Source: a bacterium SCSIO 12827
Lineage (GTDB): Bacteria; Pseudomonadota; Alphaproteobacteria; Rhodospirillales; Casp-alpha2
NCBI GenBank assembly: GCA_024397995.1
Contig: CP073746.1
Location: 248,001-312,000 of the forward strand
DNA length: 64,000 nucleotides
Reading direction: 5' to 3'
The notes under the pieces are model-generated. The model was not told the DNA's origin. It saw only the letters and a program-made list of their open reading frames with translations, and searched no databases. Position numbers and translations under genes: made by a program. Shown here piece by piece: positions 1-8,451 of the stretch. Position 1 is the first letter of the stretch. The number at the start of each line of letters is the position of its first letter.

Positions 1-96
1 ACCCGAGACGGCCTGGACCCAACGGCCCCCGATCAGCATGCCTTTCGGCGCGTAGAAGTCCTGGGGGTTGGCAATGTTCTTCAAGGCGGTCGTCAT
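1..96 (-). CDS. Aldehyde dehydrogenase family protein, N-terminal fragment
   Basis: Only the first 32 codons lie in the window; the rest is cut off by the left edge. The reading frame starts at the ATG complementary to 94-96 and gives MTTALKNIANPQDFYAPKGM followed by LIGGRWV. The phrase L-I-G-G-x-W-V about 20 residues from the start is the usual N-terminal strand of NAD(P)-dependent aldehyde dehydrogenases (oxidise aldehydes to carboxylic acids in the cytoplasm). A purine-rich stretch lies upstream (GGAGACAACC on the coding strand). It is transcribed away from the photolyase gene. The family call rests on this short motif only; catalytic Cys and Glu are outside the window. Confidence 0.6.
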   Translation of the reverse strand, partial: MTTALKNIANPQDFYAPKGMLIGGRWVQAVSG

Positions 97-230
97 GGTT
101 GTCTCCTGTATGTGCGATGCGGCCGCGCAAGGCGGCCCGAGTTTTGCGAACGGTATACCATAGGGGCGGGCCGCCGCCACCCGCTTGGGGTATAGTGCGC
201 ATCCTGACCCGCATCCGGAGCCTGCCCGCC

Positions 231-1670
231 ATGTCCCTGCCCCCGCCCGTCATCGTCTGGTTTCGCCGCGACTTGCGGCTGGCCGACAATCCGGCCCTGG
301 CCCGGGCGGCGGCGATCGGGCGGCCGGTTGTGCCGGTCTTCATCCTGGACGAGGACACGCCCGGCCTGCGCCCGCCGGGCGGGGCGTCACGCTGGTGGCT
401 GCACCATTCCCTGGCGGGTCTGGCCGATGATCTGGCGGCCTTGGGATCACGTCTGATCCTGCGCCGGGGGGCGGCGGGGGCGGTGCTCGACGCCCTGATT
501 GCGGAGACGGGGGCCGATACGGTGCTGTGGAACCGCTGTTACGACAAGGGGTCCGTCGCCCGCGACACGGATATCAAGGCGGGCTTGTTGGGGCGAGGCC
601 TCCAGGCGGAAAGCTTCAATGGCTCCCTGCTGACTGAGCCCTGGGAAATCACCACCAAGGCCGGCGGCGGCTATAAGGTCTACACCCGTTTCTGGCAGGC
701 CTGCCGCGCCGCCGGCGATCCGCCACCGCCGGTGGCGGCGCCGGGCTCATTGCCGGCACCGCAGGCCTGGCCGGCAAGCGACGATCTGGCCGCTTGGGGA
801 CTGCTGCCCAATGCACCCGATTGGGCGGCGGGGTTTTCCGATCACTGGATGCCGGGGGGGCAAGGGGCCCGGGACCGCCTGGAAATGTTTCTCGACGGCG
901 CGGTCACGGGTTATGCGGCGAAGCGCGATTTTCCGGGCGTGGCGGCGACCTCGGGTCTGTCCGCGCATCTGGCCTGGGGCGACATCGGCCCGCGCCAGGT
1001 CTGGGCCGCCGCCGTTAAGACGGCCCCGGCCGGTGAGGGGCGGGAGACGTTCCTGAAGGAGCTGATATGGCGGGAATTCACCCATCATGTCCTGCATCAT
1101 TTCCCGGACCTGGCCGAGCGACCCATGGACGCTAAGTTCGATGCCTTTCCCTGGATGCCCGACGACGGCCTGCTTGCTGCCTGGCAGCAGGGGCGGACCG
1201 GCTATCCCCTTGTCGACGCGGGCATGCGCGAGCTTTGGGCCACGGGCACCATGCACAACCGGGTGCGCATGGTCGCGGCCTCGTTCCTGGTCAAGCATCT
1301 GCTGCAGCCCTGGCAGGCGGGCGAAGCCTGGTTCTGGGACACCCTGGTCGATGCCGATCCCGCGTCCAACCCGTTCAACTGGCAATGGGTCGCGGGCTGC
1401 GGCGCCGATGCCGCGCCCTATTTCCGCATCTTCAATCCGATCCTGCAGGGACAGAAATTCGATGACGACGGCGATTACGTGCGCCGCTGGGTGCCGGAGA
1501 TCGCGGCCTTGCCCAAGAAATACCTGCACGCACCCTGGACCGCGCCGATGGATGTCCTGGCCGATGCGGGCGTGGCGCTGGGCCGCGACTATCCTGAACC
1601 GGCCGTCGACCACAAAAAAGCGCGCGACCGGGCGCTGGCGGTGTTCAAGTCGTTAAAGAGGGATAACTGA
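231..1670 (+). CDS. phrB: Deoxyribodipyrimidine photolyase (cryptochrome/photolyase family)
   Basis: A 479-residue FAD enzyme that repairs UV pyrimidine dimers with blue light. The N-terminus reads MSLPPPVIVWFRRDLRLADN, the start of the antenna-binding Rossmann domain. The C-terminal half holds the FAD/DNA-binding core: the stretch TGYPLVDAGMREL, then TGTMHNRVRM, and WQWVAGCGADAAPYFRIFNP near residues 380-400, all hallmarks of class I CPD photolyases. An in-frame extension upstream to 99 exists, but it is low in family similarity and Pro/Arg-rich, so the ATG at 231 is preferred. A (6-4) photolyase or cryptochrome is less likely given the family spacing, but cannot be excluded without alignment. 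It stands alone between oppositely oriented neighbours. Confidence 0.93.
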   Translation: MSLPPPVIVWFRRDLRLADNPALARAAAIGRPVVPVFILDEDTPGLRPPGGASRWWLHHSLAGLADDLAALGSRLILRRGAAGAVLDALIAETGADTVLWNRCYDKGSVARDTDIKAGLLGRGLQAESFNGSLLTEPWEITTKAGGGYKVYTRFWQACRAAGDPPPPVAAPGSLPAPQAWPASDDLAAWGLLPNAPDWAAGFSDHWMPGGQGARDRLEMFLDGAVTGYAAKRDFPGVAATSGLSAHLAWGDIGPRQVWAAAVKTAPAGEGRETFLKELIWREFTHHVLHHFPDLAERPMDAKFDAFPWMPDDGLLAAWQQGRTGYPLVDAGMRELWATGTMHNRVRMVAASFLVKHLLQPWQAGEAWFWDTLVDADPASNPFNWQWVAGCGADAAPYFRIFNPILQGQKFDDDGDYVRRWVPEIAALPKKYLHAPWTAPMDVLADAGVALGRDYPEPAVDHKKARDRALAVFKSLKRDN

Positions 1671-1694
1671 AGGGCGCGCGGCATGCCCTACGTC

Positions 1695-2090
1695 TTAATG
1701 TCCCAGCCGGCTCGTGATTAAAATGCTGTAGGCGATTCCGATGGCGTAGGCCAACAGGCACCCTGCCAACACCGCCGCCGTGAAAGTATTTGCCCACCGG
1801 CGCGCGATGACAGATTCGGGTTTGAGCCAATCGACAGCTGAACTTACGGAGATAGCCAGGAACAATGCGATGATACCCGTCCCCGAAATTGTGGCGACGA
1901 GCTGAGCTAGATCTGTAAGCGTCAGGATGCGCGCCATTGCATCGGGATTTGAGCCGGCATCCGTAACCAAATGCTGGGAGAGGTAATCCCAGGATTTGAA
2001 CCACCCCGCGCCATATCCGACCAGCATGGCAAGCGTGCCATTGCGCAGCTTGTCGTGAAGTTCTCCGGTTTTGATTAGCCCTTTGGACAT
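1695..2090 (-). CDS. Small two-helix membrane protein of unknown function
   Basis: A 131-residue protein that I do not recognise. Two hydrophobic spans are visible: roughly residues 62-90 (LAQLVATISGTGIIALFLAI) and 104-127 (FTAAVLAGCLLAYAIGIAYS), consistent with two transmembrane helices. The N-terminal 60 residues are amphipathic and probably cytoplasmic. AGCCTCCG precedes the ATG and offers a ribosome site. Base composition is somewhat lower in GC than the flanking genes, so it may be a recently gained or weakly constrained gene. Nothing in the context (downstream of prmA on the same strand, about 60 bp away; convergent with photolyase) points to a role. Confidence 0.6.
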   Translation of the reverse strand: MSKGLIKTGELHDKLRNGTLAMLVGYGAGWFKSWDYLSQHLVTDAGSNPDAMARILTLTDLAQLVATISGTGIIALFLAISVSSAVDWLKPESVIARRWANTFTAAVLAGCLLAYAIGIAYSILITSRLGH

Positions 2091-2153
2091 CGGAGGCTTG
2101 CTCCTTCTGCGGTGACCGATGATCGGTCGCGTTCCGATTTAACTCTGACGACT

Positions 2154-3035
2154 CTACGGTTTTCTGAACACCAGGGTCCGCCAGCCGTTGATGGTCATGT
2201 GACGGACGAGACGCAGGCCCTGGCGGCGGTGGGCGGTAATGACGAATTGGGCGTCGCGCACCACCAGACCCGACAGCACACAGACCCCGCCGGGGGCAAG
2301 GTGTTGCGCCAGATCCTTGGACAAGCGGCGGATCGGCCGGGCCAGGATGTTTTCCACAATCAAATCATAGGGGGCCGCCTGGCGCACGATGGGGGCGTTG
2401 TAGCCGGGGGCAGCGACGGCGGTAACCAGATGGCCAACGCCGTTGCGGTCTGCGTTCAGGGCGGTGACCCGCGCGGCCTCGGCGTCGATGTCCGTGGCGA
2501 CCACGGGCACGTTCCACAGCTTGGCCGCGGCGATGCCCAGGATGCCGGACCCGCAGCCCATGTCGAGCACGCGGCCCGGGCGGTGCTTGCGTGCCAGATC
2601 ACCGATGCAGTTGAGGCAGCCGGCGGTCGACCCATGTTCGCCCGAGCCGAAGGCGGTGCCGGCATCCAGCAGCAGGGGAATCTTCCCGCCCGGCACTGGT
2701 CCATCGTAATGGGAGCCGTGAATGAAGAAGCGGCCGACGGGCAGCGGCGGGAATTCGAAGATGTTTTCCGTAAGCCAGTCCCGGGGCGGGATCAGGTCGA
2801 TGACCGGCACGGGTGCGTCACCCCCGGGAAAGGCGGCGTTCAAGGCCGCCTTGAGGCGGGCGCGGTCCGGTTCGTCCACGGCGATGCCCTCGACCCGCCA
2901 GGGGCCGCCGTCCTCGTCCCCGAAGGAGGAAACGCTTTCGCACAAGGGCTCCAGACAGGCCTCAAGAAACGGAACCTCGGCGGCCGTCGTGCGGAACGCA
3001 ATGGACCACAGGAAGCGTTGGGCGGACATGGTCAC
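2154..3035 (-). CDS. prmA: Ribosomal protein L11 methyltransferase
   Basis: A 293-residue SAM-dependent enzyme that trimethylates ribosomal protein L11. The SAM-binding core is visible: the family signature GTAFGSGEHGSTAGCL near residue 125 (consensus GTAFGTGxHxTT), then VLDMGCGSGILGIAA (motif I) and a catalytic-loop VENILARPI (consensus NI/NPPY-like). The frame opens at a GTG (3033-3035) whose bases overlap the uvrD stop as GTGA; an ATG two codons later (3027-3029) is the alternative start. The overlap implies translational coupling to uvrD. The length is typical of alphaproteobacterial PrmA. Confidence 0.93.
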   Translation of the reverse strand: MTMSAQRFLWSIAFRTTAAEVPFLEACLEPLCESVSSFGDEDGGPWRVEGIAVDEPDRARLKAALNAAFPGGDAPVPVIDLIPPRDWLTENIFEFPPLPVGRFFIHGSHYDGPVPGGKIPLLLDAGTAFGSGEHGSTAGCLNCIGDLARKHRPGRVLDMGCGSGILGIAAAKLWNVPVVATDIDAEAARVTALNADRNGVGHLVTAVAAPGYNAPIVRQAAPYDLIVENILARPIRRLSKDLAQHLAPGGVCVLSGLVVRDAQFVITAHRRQGLRLVRHMTINGWRTLVFRKP

Positions 3036-5305
3036 GACACACTTTCCACGAAACTGCCCATGACCTTCTTGCGGCCGGCCTTCTCGAACTCGATTTCCAA
3101 TTTGTCGCCGTCCTTGGCCTTGATGCGGCCGTAGCCGAATTTCTGATGAAACACGCGGGTGCCCACGGTCAGGCTGTCGTCGGCGCCGCCACGGTCGGCC
3201 GCGCGCCAGTCGCCATTGCCGCCCGCGTTGCCGCCGCCGGCAAAGCGCGACGCCCGGGGGCCGCTGCGCCGCACGGCACCCGGAAAGGACGTGCCGCCGT
3301 CATACCCGCCATTGCCCAGGCCACCGTAGCCGGTCCCGGAATACAGCCCTTGTTCCTGCTGGCGGCTGATGTTGTCGTTCGGTAGTTCGTCGACGAAGCG
3401 CGACGGCAGGGCCGTCTGCCACTGGCCATAGACGCGCCGGTTGGCGGCGAAGGAAATGGCGGCGCGCTTGCGTGCCCGGGTCAGCCCGACATAGGCCAGC
3501 CGGCGTTCTTCCTCCAGCGCCGCCAGGCCGCCCTCGTCCAGGGCCCGCTGATGGGGGAACAGGCCTTCCTCCCAACCGGGCAGGAACACGGTCTCGAACT
3601 CCAGGCCCTTGGCGCCGTGCAGGGTCATCAGGGAAACCTTGTCGTCCGTCGCGTTTTCCTCGTTTTCCATGACCAGGCTGACGTGTTCCAGGAAGCCGGC
3701 GAGGTTGTCGAAGTCTTCCAGGGCGACAACCAGTTCCTTCAAGTTTTCGCGCCGCCCGGAGGCTTCCGGTGCCTTCGATTCCTGCCACATCTGCATATAG
3801 CCGCTTTCGTCGAGCACCGTTTTCACCACGTCGACATGGTCGGTCACGGAGACCAGCGCCCGCCAGCGGTCGAAATCGTCGATCAACTGGGTCAGGGTCT
3901 GGCGCGCCTTGGGCTTCAATTCGTCCGTGCTGCAAATCTCCCGCGCCGCCGCGACCAGGGGCAGGCCGCGCGCCCGGGCATGCAAGTGTACGGCCTGCAG
4001 GGTGGCGTCGCCCAGGCCGCGCTTGGGCAGATTGACGATGCGCTCGAACGCAAGGTCATCGGCGGGCTGTGCGATCACGCGCAGGTAGGCGATGGCGTCG
4101 CGGATTTCCTGACGTTCGTAGAACCGTTGCCCGCCGACCACGCGGTAGGGCACGCCGAGGGTGATCAGGCGTTCTTCGAACTCGCGGGTCTGAAACCCGG
4201 CACGCACCAGCACGGCGATCTCGTTCAGCATGTGGCCACTGCCGTGCAGACTTTCGATTTCGTCGCCGATCACCCGGGCTTCCTCGTCGCCGTCCCAGAC
4301 GCCGCGCACCACGACCGGGTCGCCGTCGTTCTGCTCCGTCCACAGCGTCTTGCCGAGCCTGCCGTCGTTGTGCGCGATCAGGCCCGAGGCGGCGGCCAGG
4401 ATGTGCGAGGTCGAACGGTAATTGCGCTCCAGCCGGACCACCGTGGCGCCGGGAAAATCCTTTTCGAACCGCAGGATGTTGCCGACCTCGGCCCCGCGCC
4501 AGGAATAGATGGATTGGTCATCGTCGCCGACGCAGCAGATGTTCTTGTGCGCCTGGGCCAAAAGGCGCAGCCACAGGTATTGCGCCACGTTGGTGTCTTG
4601 GTATTCGTCGACCATGATGTAGCGGAACTGGCGTTGGTACTTGGCGAGAACCTCTGGTGCCGTCTGGAACAGTTCGACGCAGAGCAGCAGCAGATCGCCG
4701 AAGTCGCAGGCGTTCAGGGCTTCGAGCCGGTTCTGATAGGCCTTGTATATTTCCAGCCCCCGGCCATCGCACAGGCTTTGGGCCTCTTCCTCGGGCAGTT
4801 TTTCCGGCGTCAGGGCGCGGTCCTTGAAGCGCTGGATCGCGCCCGAGACAACGCGGGGCGGCCAGCGTTTCTGGTCGATTTCCAGGGCGTCCAGGTGCTG
4901 CTTGACCAGACGCACCTGATCGTCGGCGTCCAGGATGGTGAAATTGGGCTGACGACCCACCAACTCGGCATTGGCGCGCAGGATGCGCGCACCGATGGCA
5001 TGAAAGGTGCCGACCCACCAGCCCTCGACCGGGGCGCCGACCAGCTTGCCGACCCGCTCCTTCATCTCGCGCGCGGCCTTGTTGGTGAAGGTCACGGCCA
5101 GAACCTCCCAGGGCCGCGCCTTGCGCTGCATCAGGATATGGGCCAGGCGCGTGGTAAGCACGCGGGTCTTGCCCGTGCCGGCCCCGGCCAGGACCAGCAC
5201 CGGGCCGTCCACGGCCGCCACGGCCTGGGCCTGGGTTTCGTTCAGGCCGGCAAGATAGGGTGCGGGGGCGGCGGGTGGCGGGGAAGGTTGAGAGGGATCA
5301 GACAT
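3032..5305 (-). CDS. uvrD: ATP-dependent DNA helicase UvrD/PcrA
   Basis: A 757-residue superfamily 1A 3'-5' helicase for nucleotide excision repair, mismatch repair and fork clearance. Visible motifs: N-terminal LNETQAQAV (Q motif), Walker A GAGTGKT near residue 42, DEYQDTN (Walker B), QSIYSWRGA (motif III), VRLERNYRST (motif IV), TLHGAKGLEF (motif V) and VGLTRARK (motif VI). The C-terminal 50 residues (VGTRVFHQKFGYGRI) form the Tudor-like domain that binds RNA polymerase in PcrA/UvrD proteins. It is preceded by a Gly/Arg-rich linker. It is the first gene of a pair with prmA; a strong GC hairpin (5317-5333) sits just upstream of its start. Confidence 0.96.
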   Translation of the reverse strand: MSDPSQPSPPPAAPAPYLAGLNETQAQAVAAVDGPVLVLAGAGTGKTRVLTTRLAHILMQRKARPWEVLAVTFTNKAAREMKERVGKLVGAPVEGWWVGTFHAIGARILRANAELVGRQPNFTILDADDQVRLVKQHLDALEIDQKRWPPRVVSGAIQRFKDRALTPEKLPEEEAQSLCDGRGLEIYKAYQNRLEALNACDFGDLLLLCVELFQTAPEVLAKYQRQFRYIMVDEYQDTNVAQYLWLRLLAQAHKNICCVGDDDQSIYSWRGAEVGNILRFEKDFPGATVVRLERNYRSTSHILAAASGLIAHNDGRLGKTLWTEQNDGDPVVVRGVWDGDEEARVIGDEIESLHGSGHMLNEIAVLVRAGFQTREFEERLITLGVPYRVVGGQRFYERQEIRDAIAYLRVIAQPADDLAFERIVNLPKRGLGDATLQAVHLHARARGLPLVAAAREICSTDELKPKARQTLTQLIDDFDRWRALVSVTDHVDVVKTVLDESGYMQMWQESKAPEASGRRENLKELVVALEDFDNLAGFLEHVSLVMENEENATDDKVSLMTLHGAKGLEFETVFLPGWEEGLFPHQRALDEGGLAALEEERRLAYVGLTRARKRAAISFAANRRVYGQWQTALPSRFVDELPNDNISRQQEQGLYSGTGYGGLGNGGYDGGTSFPGAVRRSGPRASRFAGGGNAGGNGDWRAADRGGADDSLTVGTRVFHQKFGYGRIKAKDGDKLEIEFEKAGRKKVMGSFVESVS

Positions 5306-5316
5306 CCCGTCTTATA

Positions 5317-5333
5317 GCCCGGCGACGCCGGGC
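5317..5333 (-). terminator. GC-rich hairpin between the AT-rich islet and uvrD
   Basis: GCCCGG-CGACG-CCGGGC forms a perfect 6-bp stem; counting the inner CG pairs, the arms are GCCCGGCG/CGCCGGGC around one base. It lies 12 bp upstream of the uvrD start and about 40 bp beyond the stop of the islet gene, both leftward. No T-run follows, so it may be a weak terminator for the islet gene or a structure in the uvrD leader. Confidence 0.35.
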
Positions 5334-5374
5334 ATGCTATTGCTTGGAGCGCTTAAATAAGCTTGAAACGATTA

Positions 5375-6304
5375 CTATCCGCTCACTTCGCGAAATATCA
5401 GAAGTGGAGTGATCCCATATGAATTTGGGGGGCGACCCAAGAGCAATCGTGCTACAGGCGCAATCACTGTTAACAATGCTCCGAGAACACCTCCTTCGGT
5501 TAATTCAAAACTGGGATTGAGGTCGGTTTCTATTGATCCAGGAAATGCATCTAATATCCCCAATACGTGCCAAGTTCCCGAAACTCGAATGCCGTGCTTT
5601 AGGAGTAGCTCATCGGCAGAAACAACTAACCCATCTTCAAGAAGGTTACACCAAGCGGACAAAGTATCCCCTTGGATGTGGGCTTGGACTGCGTGGGGTA
5701 AGATTTTCATAAAAGCAAGTGCGACATCATTGTCGGTAGGAACGACTGATGATTTCGCACCTTTTCGTTCAACAGCCCTCCGTTGTTGCCGGGACAAACT
5801 ACTTATGTCTTCGTGTTGTCCTTGATCTAGTAATTTTTTGATTGTTTCATCTTGCCATGCAGCCCTCAGCATAGAGAGATTTTTAACTTCTAGCTCACCG
5901 GTGGCCAGGACGAATTGTCCGATTCTCGCCTCCTCAATATTTCTTTTAATTAAATTATACTCAGCAAGGTAATCGAGAAGAGTTCGAGCATTTGTCCAGA
6001 GTGGATCATACACTCGTTCGCTAGATTCAGAACCGCTTGCGGAAGGGCCACGCTCAATGTCGAGGCCCGCATTTCCACCAGTGCCAGCTATTGTAGCTCC
6101 ACCACTGAGTCCAACTTTAAAGCCGCGAGATGTGCTCTTAGCGACACTTTCGCGCTCAATAATTTGTTTGAGAAATCCCGCGTCATCGAACTGAGCAAGA
6201 AAAGAACCGATACGAGGTGTGTCGCAGTAAAGAAAGTCATAGACGGAATTTTTTTGGTGCCCTTCGTGCGCCTCTTCGGATGCTCTTTTCTCGTTCATCG
6301 ACAT
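5375..6304 (-). CDS. Unknown protein in AT-rich islet, possibly DUF6414-like
   Basis: About 309 residues from the ATG at 6304, which has AAAGG nine bases upstream; an in-frame start at 6349 would add 15 residues. The N-terminal phrase YDFLYCDTPRIGSFLAQFDD recalls the (F/L)LYxDxxRxxSxLAQ opening of a family I know as DUF6414; this is from memory and tentative. A Gly/Ser-rich, low-complexity patch follows (GLSGGATIAGTGGNAGL, about residues 70-90), then a mixed helical domain and a hydrophobic segment near the C-terminus (VLGALLTVIAPVARLLL). No enzyme motif or signal peptide was seen. GC content here is about 40-45%, against about 65% in the neighbours, and codon use is AT-rich, which suggests horizontal gain. 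Function unknown. Confidence 0.55.
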   Translation of the reverse strand: MSMNEKRASEEAHEGHQKNSVYDFLYCDTPRIGSFLAQFDDAGFLKQIIERESVAKSTSRGFKVGLSGGATIAGTGGNAGLDIERGPSASGSESSERVYDPLWTNARTLLDYLAEYNLIKRNIEEARIGQFVLATGELEVKNLSMLRAAWQDETIKKLLDQGQHEDISSLSRQQRRAVERKGAKSSVVPTDNDVALAFMKILPHAVQAHIQGDTLSAWCNLLEDGLVVSADELLLKHGIRVSGTWHVLGILDAFPGSIETDLNPSFELTEGGVLGALLTVIAPVARLLLGRPPNSYGITPLLIFREVSG

Positions 6305-6449
6305 ATTTTTCAGCCTTTGAATGAATTTTTTCAGGAGAACTCGCCCCAATGTCGGGCTGAAGGCTTTCTAATCTATTAGAGTCAATGATGTTGGCGCTTG
6401 GTCCTGCGCTTGCATCTTTTGATTTAGGAGATTTTTTTTTGTGAGCCAA
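6237..6449 (-). CDS. Possible small basic protein overlapping the islet gene
   Basis: A 70-residue frame rich in Lys, Ser and Arg (AHKKKSPKSKD at the N-terminus, ending RRGARRAPKKFRL). It would start at a TTG (6447-6449) with no clear ribosome site and overlaps the next gene's 5' end by about 70 bases in another frame. It contains a run of nine A's on the coding strand, a slippery sequence. It shares the AT-rich composition of the islet. It may be a real small upstream gene, a decayed gene, or the remains of the N-terminus of the 309-residue protein; the evidence is weak. Confidence 0.25.
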   Translation of the reverse strand: MAHKKKSPKSKDASAGPSANIIDSNRLESLQPDIGASSPEKIHSKAEKYVDEREKSIRRGARRAPKKFRL

Positions 6450-6592
6450 TGCATCAACTCTTTAGTTGTGCGATCTTACAAAATTAATTCATAAAGTGCA
6501 CTGTGTTGTTGTCTACTTTATCACAGGCATTGCTGGACGTTGGTTGGGAAAGTTGCGCGAGCAATTAAAATCAATACCACACTAAATTCTCT

Positions 6593-8389
6593 TTATTCGT
6601 GCCCCAGTTCCTCGCGGCGGCGCTCCATCAGCACGCGATTGAATTCGGTCATCACGTCGTCATGTGTGACGGCACCGATCAGGGTCCGGTCGCGCTCGTT
6701 TTCCGTGACAGGAATCACGGTTTCACCAGATGTATCCATGAGATTGACCGCCGTTTCGATGTCGTCGTGTCGGGTCAGCATGGGAGGATGGGTGCGGGCC
6801 ACGTCGCCGGCGTTGACCAGACCGTCCAGGTCGTGGTCGAAGGCGAATTCGCTGAGATCGGGCAGCGTAATGGTGCCATGCAGTACGCCGTCGTTGTCCA
6901 CCACGAAAACTTCACCCACGGTCGAATCCTGCAGCAGGTGGCGCAGGGTTTCCAGGTCCGTGCTCATGGAAACAGTGCTGAGGTTTCGGCGCATCACCGC
7001 GTTGACGGTGATGGTCTGCATGACCTCGGCCTCGATGCCTTCTTTCAGGTCGATGCCGCGCTCGCGCAATTGGCGCACGAAGTAGGAGCGGTCATAGAAA
7101 TGATGCGAGATTTCCGAGGAGACGACGACGGCGATCATGACGGCCAGGGTCAGGGTGTAATCGGACGTCATCTCGAAGATGATCAGGGTGGTCGAGATGG
7201 GGGGGCCCAGGACGGAGGCCGCGACGGCCCCCATGCCGACCACGGTATAGGCGGGCACGCCCGACGACAGTTCGGGGAAGATGCTGGTGGCGACAATGCC
7301 GTAAGCACCGCCGGCGACGGCGCCGATAACCAGGGCCGGGGAAAATACGCCGCCGGAGAACCCGTATCCGTGGCTGATCGCCGTGGCGATGATCTTGGCG
7401 ACCAGGATGATCAGCAGCGTGCCGAAACCATAGACGTGCAGCATGGCGTCCTCGGTCACGCCGTAACCGACGCCCAGAACCTGCGGTACCATCAACGCCA
7501 TGGCGCCGACCGCCAGGCCCGCCACCGCGGGCTTCAGCCAGGACGGCAGGGGCGTGCGTTTGGCCAGGTCGGAGGCGACGACGATGGAATGCATCATCAG
7601 AATGGCGCAGGCGGCGCTGGCGATGCCCAGGCCGACGAAGGCGGGAAATTCCCAGAATGACGCCAGGGGATTGTCGACCAGGGCGAAGGCTGGGAAATTG
7701 CCGAACCAGTGCCGCGATATGGCCGTGCCCGCGACCGAGGCGACGACGACCGGCGCGAAGGCCTTCAGGGCGTAATGGCCGATTACCACCTCGTTGGCGA
7801 ACAGCGCCCCCGCCAAGGGCGCGTTGAACGACGCGGCGACGGCGGCGGCGACGCCGCAGCCCAGCAGCGTGCGGTTGAGCGACCGGGTCAATCGCAGACG
7901 CCGCGCCACCCAGGCACCGAGTGATGCCCCCAGATGCACGGCCGGGCCTTCGCGCCCGACCGACGCTCCGGCGCCGATCGACAGGGCGCTGGCGATGGCG
8001 GAGTACAGGCCGACCCGGGACGACATCCAGCCGCCGTGCAGTTGTTCCGCCTCGATCACGTCGGCGACCCCCCGGGGCTTCCGGTTGGGCAGAAAAAAGT
8101 AGATGAACAGACCGACGATCAGGCCGCCGACCGCGGGCGCCAGCAGCACGTGCCACCAGTCCAGCCCGGTGACGTGCTGTGACAGGCGTTCATGGCCACT
8201 GCCGTAGAACAGAAATTGAAAAATTTCGATGGTTTCACGGAACGCGACGACCGCCGCCCCCGACGCGCAGCCGACGACAAGCGCCAAGACCATCAAAACC
8301 AGATGGTCGTTGCGGATGATCCGTCGAGCCGCCAGCAGCAGCCGGGCATATTTGAAGCGTGAAATAACCATTAACCTTCCCGCCGTCAT
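6593..8389 (-). CDS. ClC-family chloride channel/transporter with CBS pair
   Basis: A 598-residue inner-membrane anion carrier: about ten hydrophobic helices (residues 25-450) followed by two CBS domains (about 465-590) that usually bind adenine nucleotides. The pore signatures GREGPAVHLGASLG (gating Glu at residue 147) and GFSGGVFSPALVIG are present. The motif corresponding to GSGIP of E. coli ClC reads PRGVA (105-109). The segment matching the E. coli proton glutamate (IEEM) reads NEVV, so the E203 position appears to be Val, as in channel-type members. The ATG at 8371 (MVISRFKY) is an alternative start. It stands alone between the AT-rich islet and phoB. Confidence 0.9.
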   Translation of the reverse strand: MTAGRLMVISRFKYARLLLAARRIIRNDHLVLMVLALVVGCASGAAVVAFRETIEIFQFLFYGSGHERLSQHVTGLDWWHVLLAPAVGGLIVGLFIYFFLPNRKPRGVADVIEAEQLHGGWMSSRVGLYSAIASALSIGAGASVGREGPAVHLGASLGAWVARRLRLTRSLNRTLLGCGVAAAVAASFNAPLAGALFANEVVIGHYALKAFAPVVVASVAGTAISRHWFGNFPAFALVDNPLASFWEFPAFVGLGIASAACAILMMHSIVVASDLAKRTPLPSWLKPAVAGLAVGAMALMVPQVLGVGYGVTEDAMLHVYGFGTLLIILVAKIIATAISHGYGFSGGVFSPALVIGAVAGGAYGIVATSIFPELSSGVPAYTVVGMGAVAASVLGPPISTTLIIFEMTSDYTLTLAVMIAVVVSSEISHHFYDRSYFVRQLRERGIDLKEGIEAEVMQTITVNAVMRRNLSTVSMSTDLETLRHLLQDSTVGEVFVVDNDGVLHGTITLPDLSEFAFDHDLDGLVNAGDVARTHPPMLTRHDDIETAVNLMDTSGETVIPVTENERDRTLIGAVTHDDVMTEFNRVLMERRREELGHE

Positions 8390-8451
8390 GTTAGGGCGAG
8401 AAGGTTAAGCAGGTCTCTACAACAATACGTTACGCGCGGCGCTTAAGAGCC

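Noticed and set aside
3551-5317. 588-codon open frame on the plus strand opposite uvrD
   Set aside because: It is the antisense shadow of a full-length helicase gene in GC-rich DNA; its translation has no recognisable domain.
6491-6521. ATAAAGT/ACTTTAT inverted repeat as a terminator of the islet
   Set aside because: The arms are short and AT-rich with a 17-base loop and no T-run; chance occurrence is likely in AT-rich DNA.
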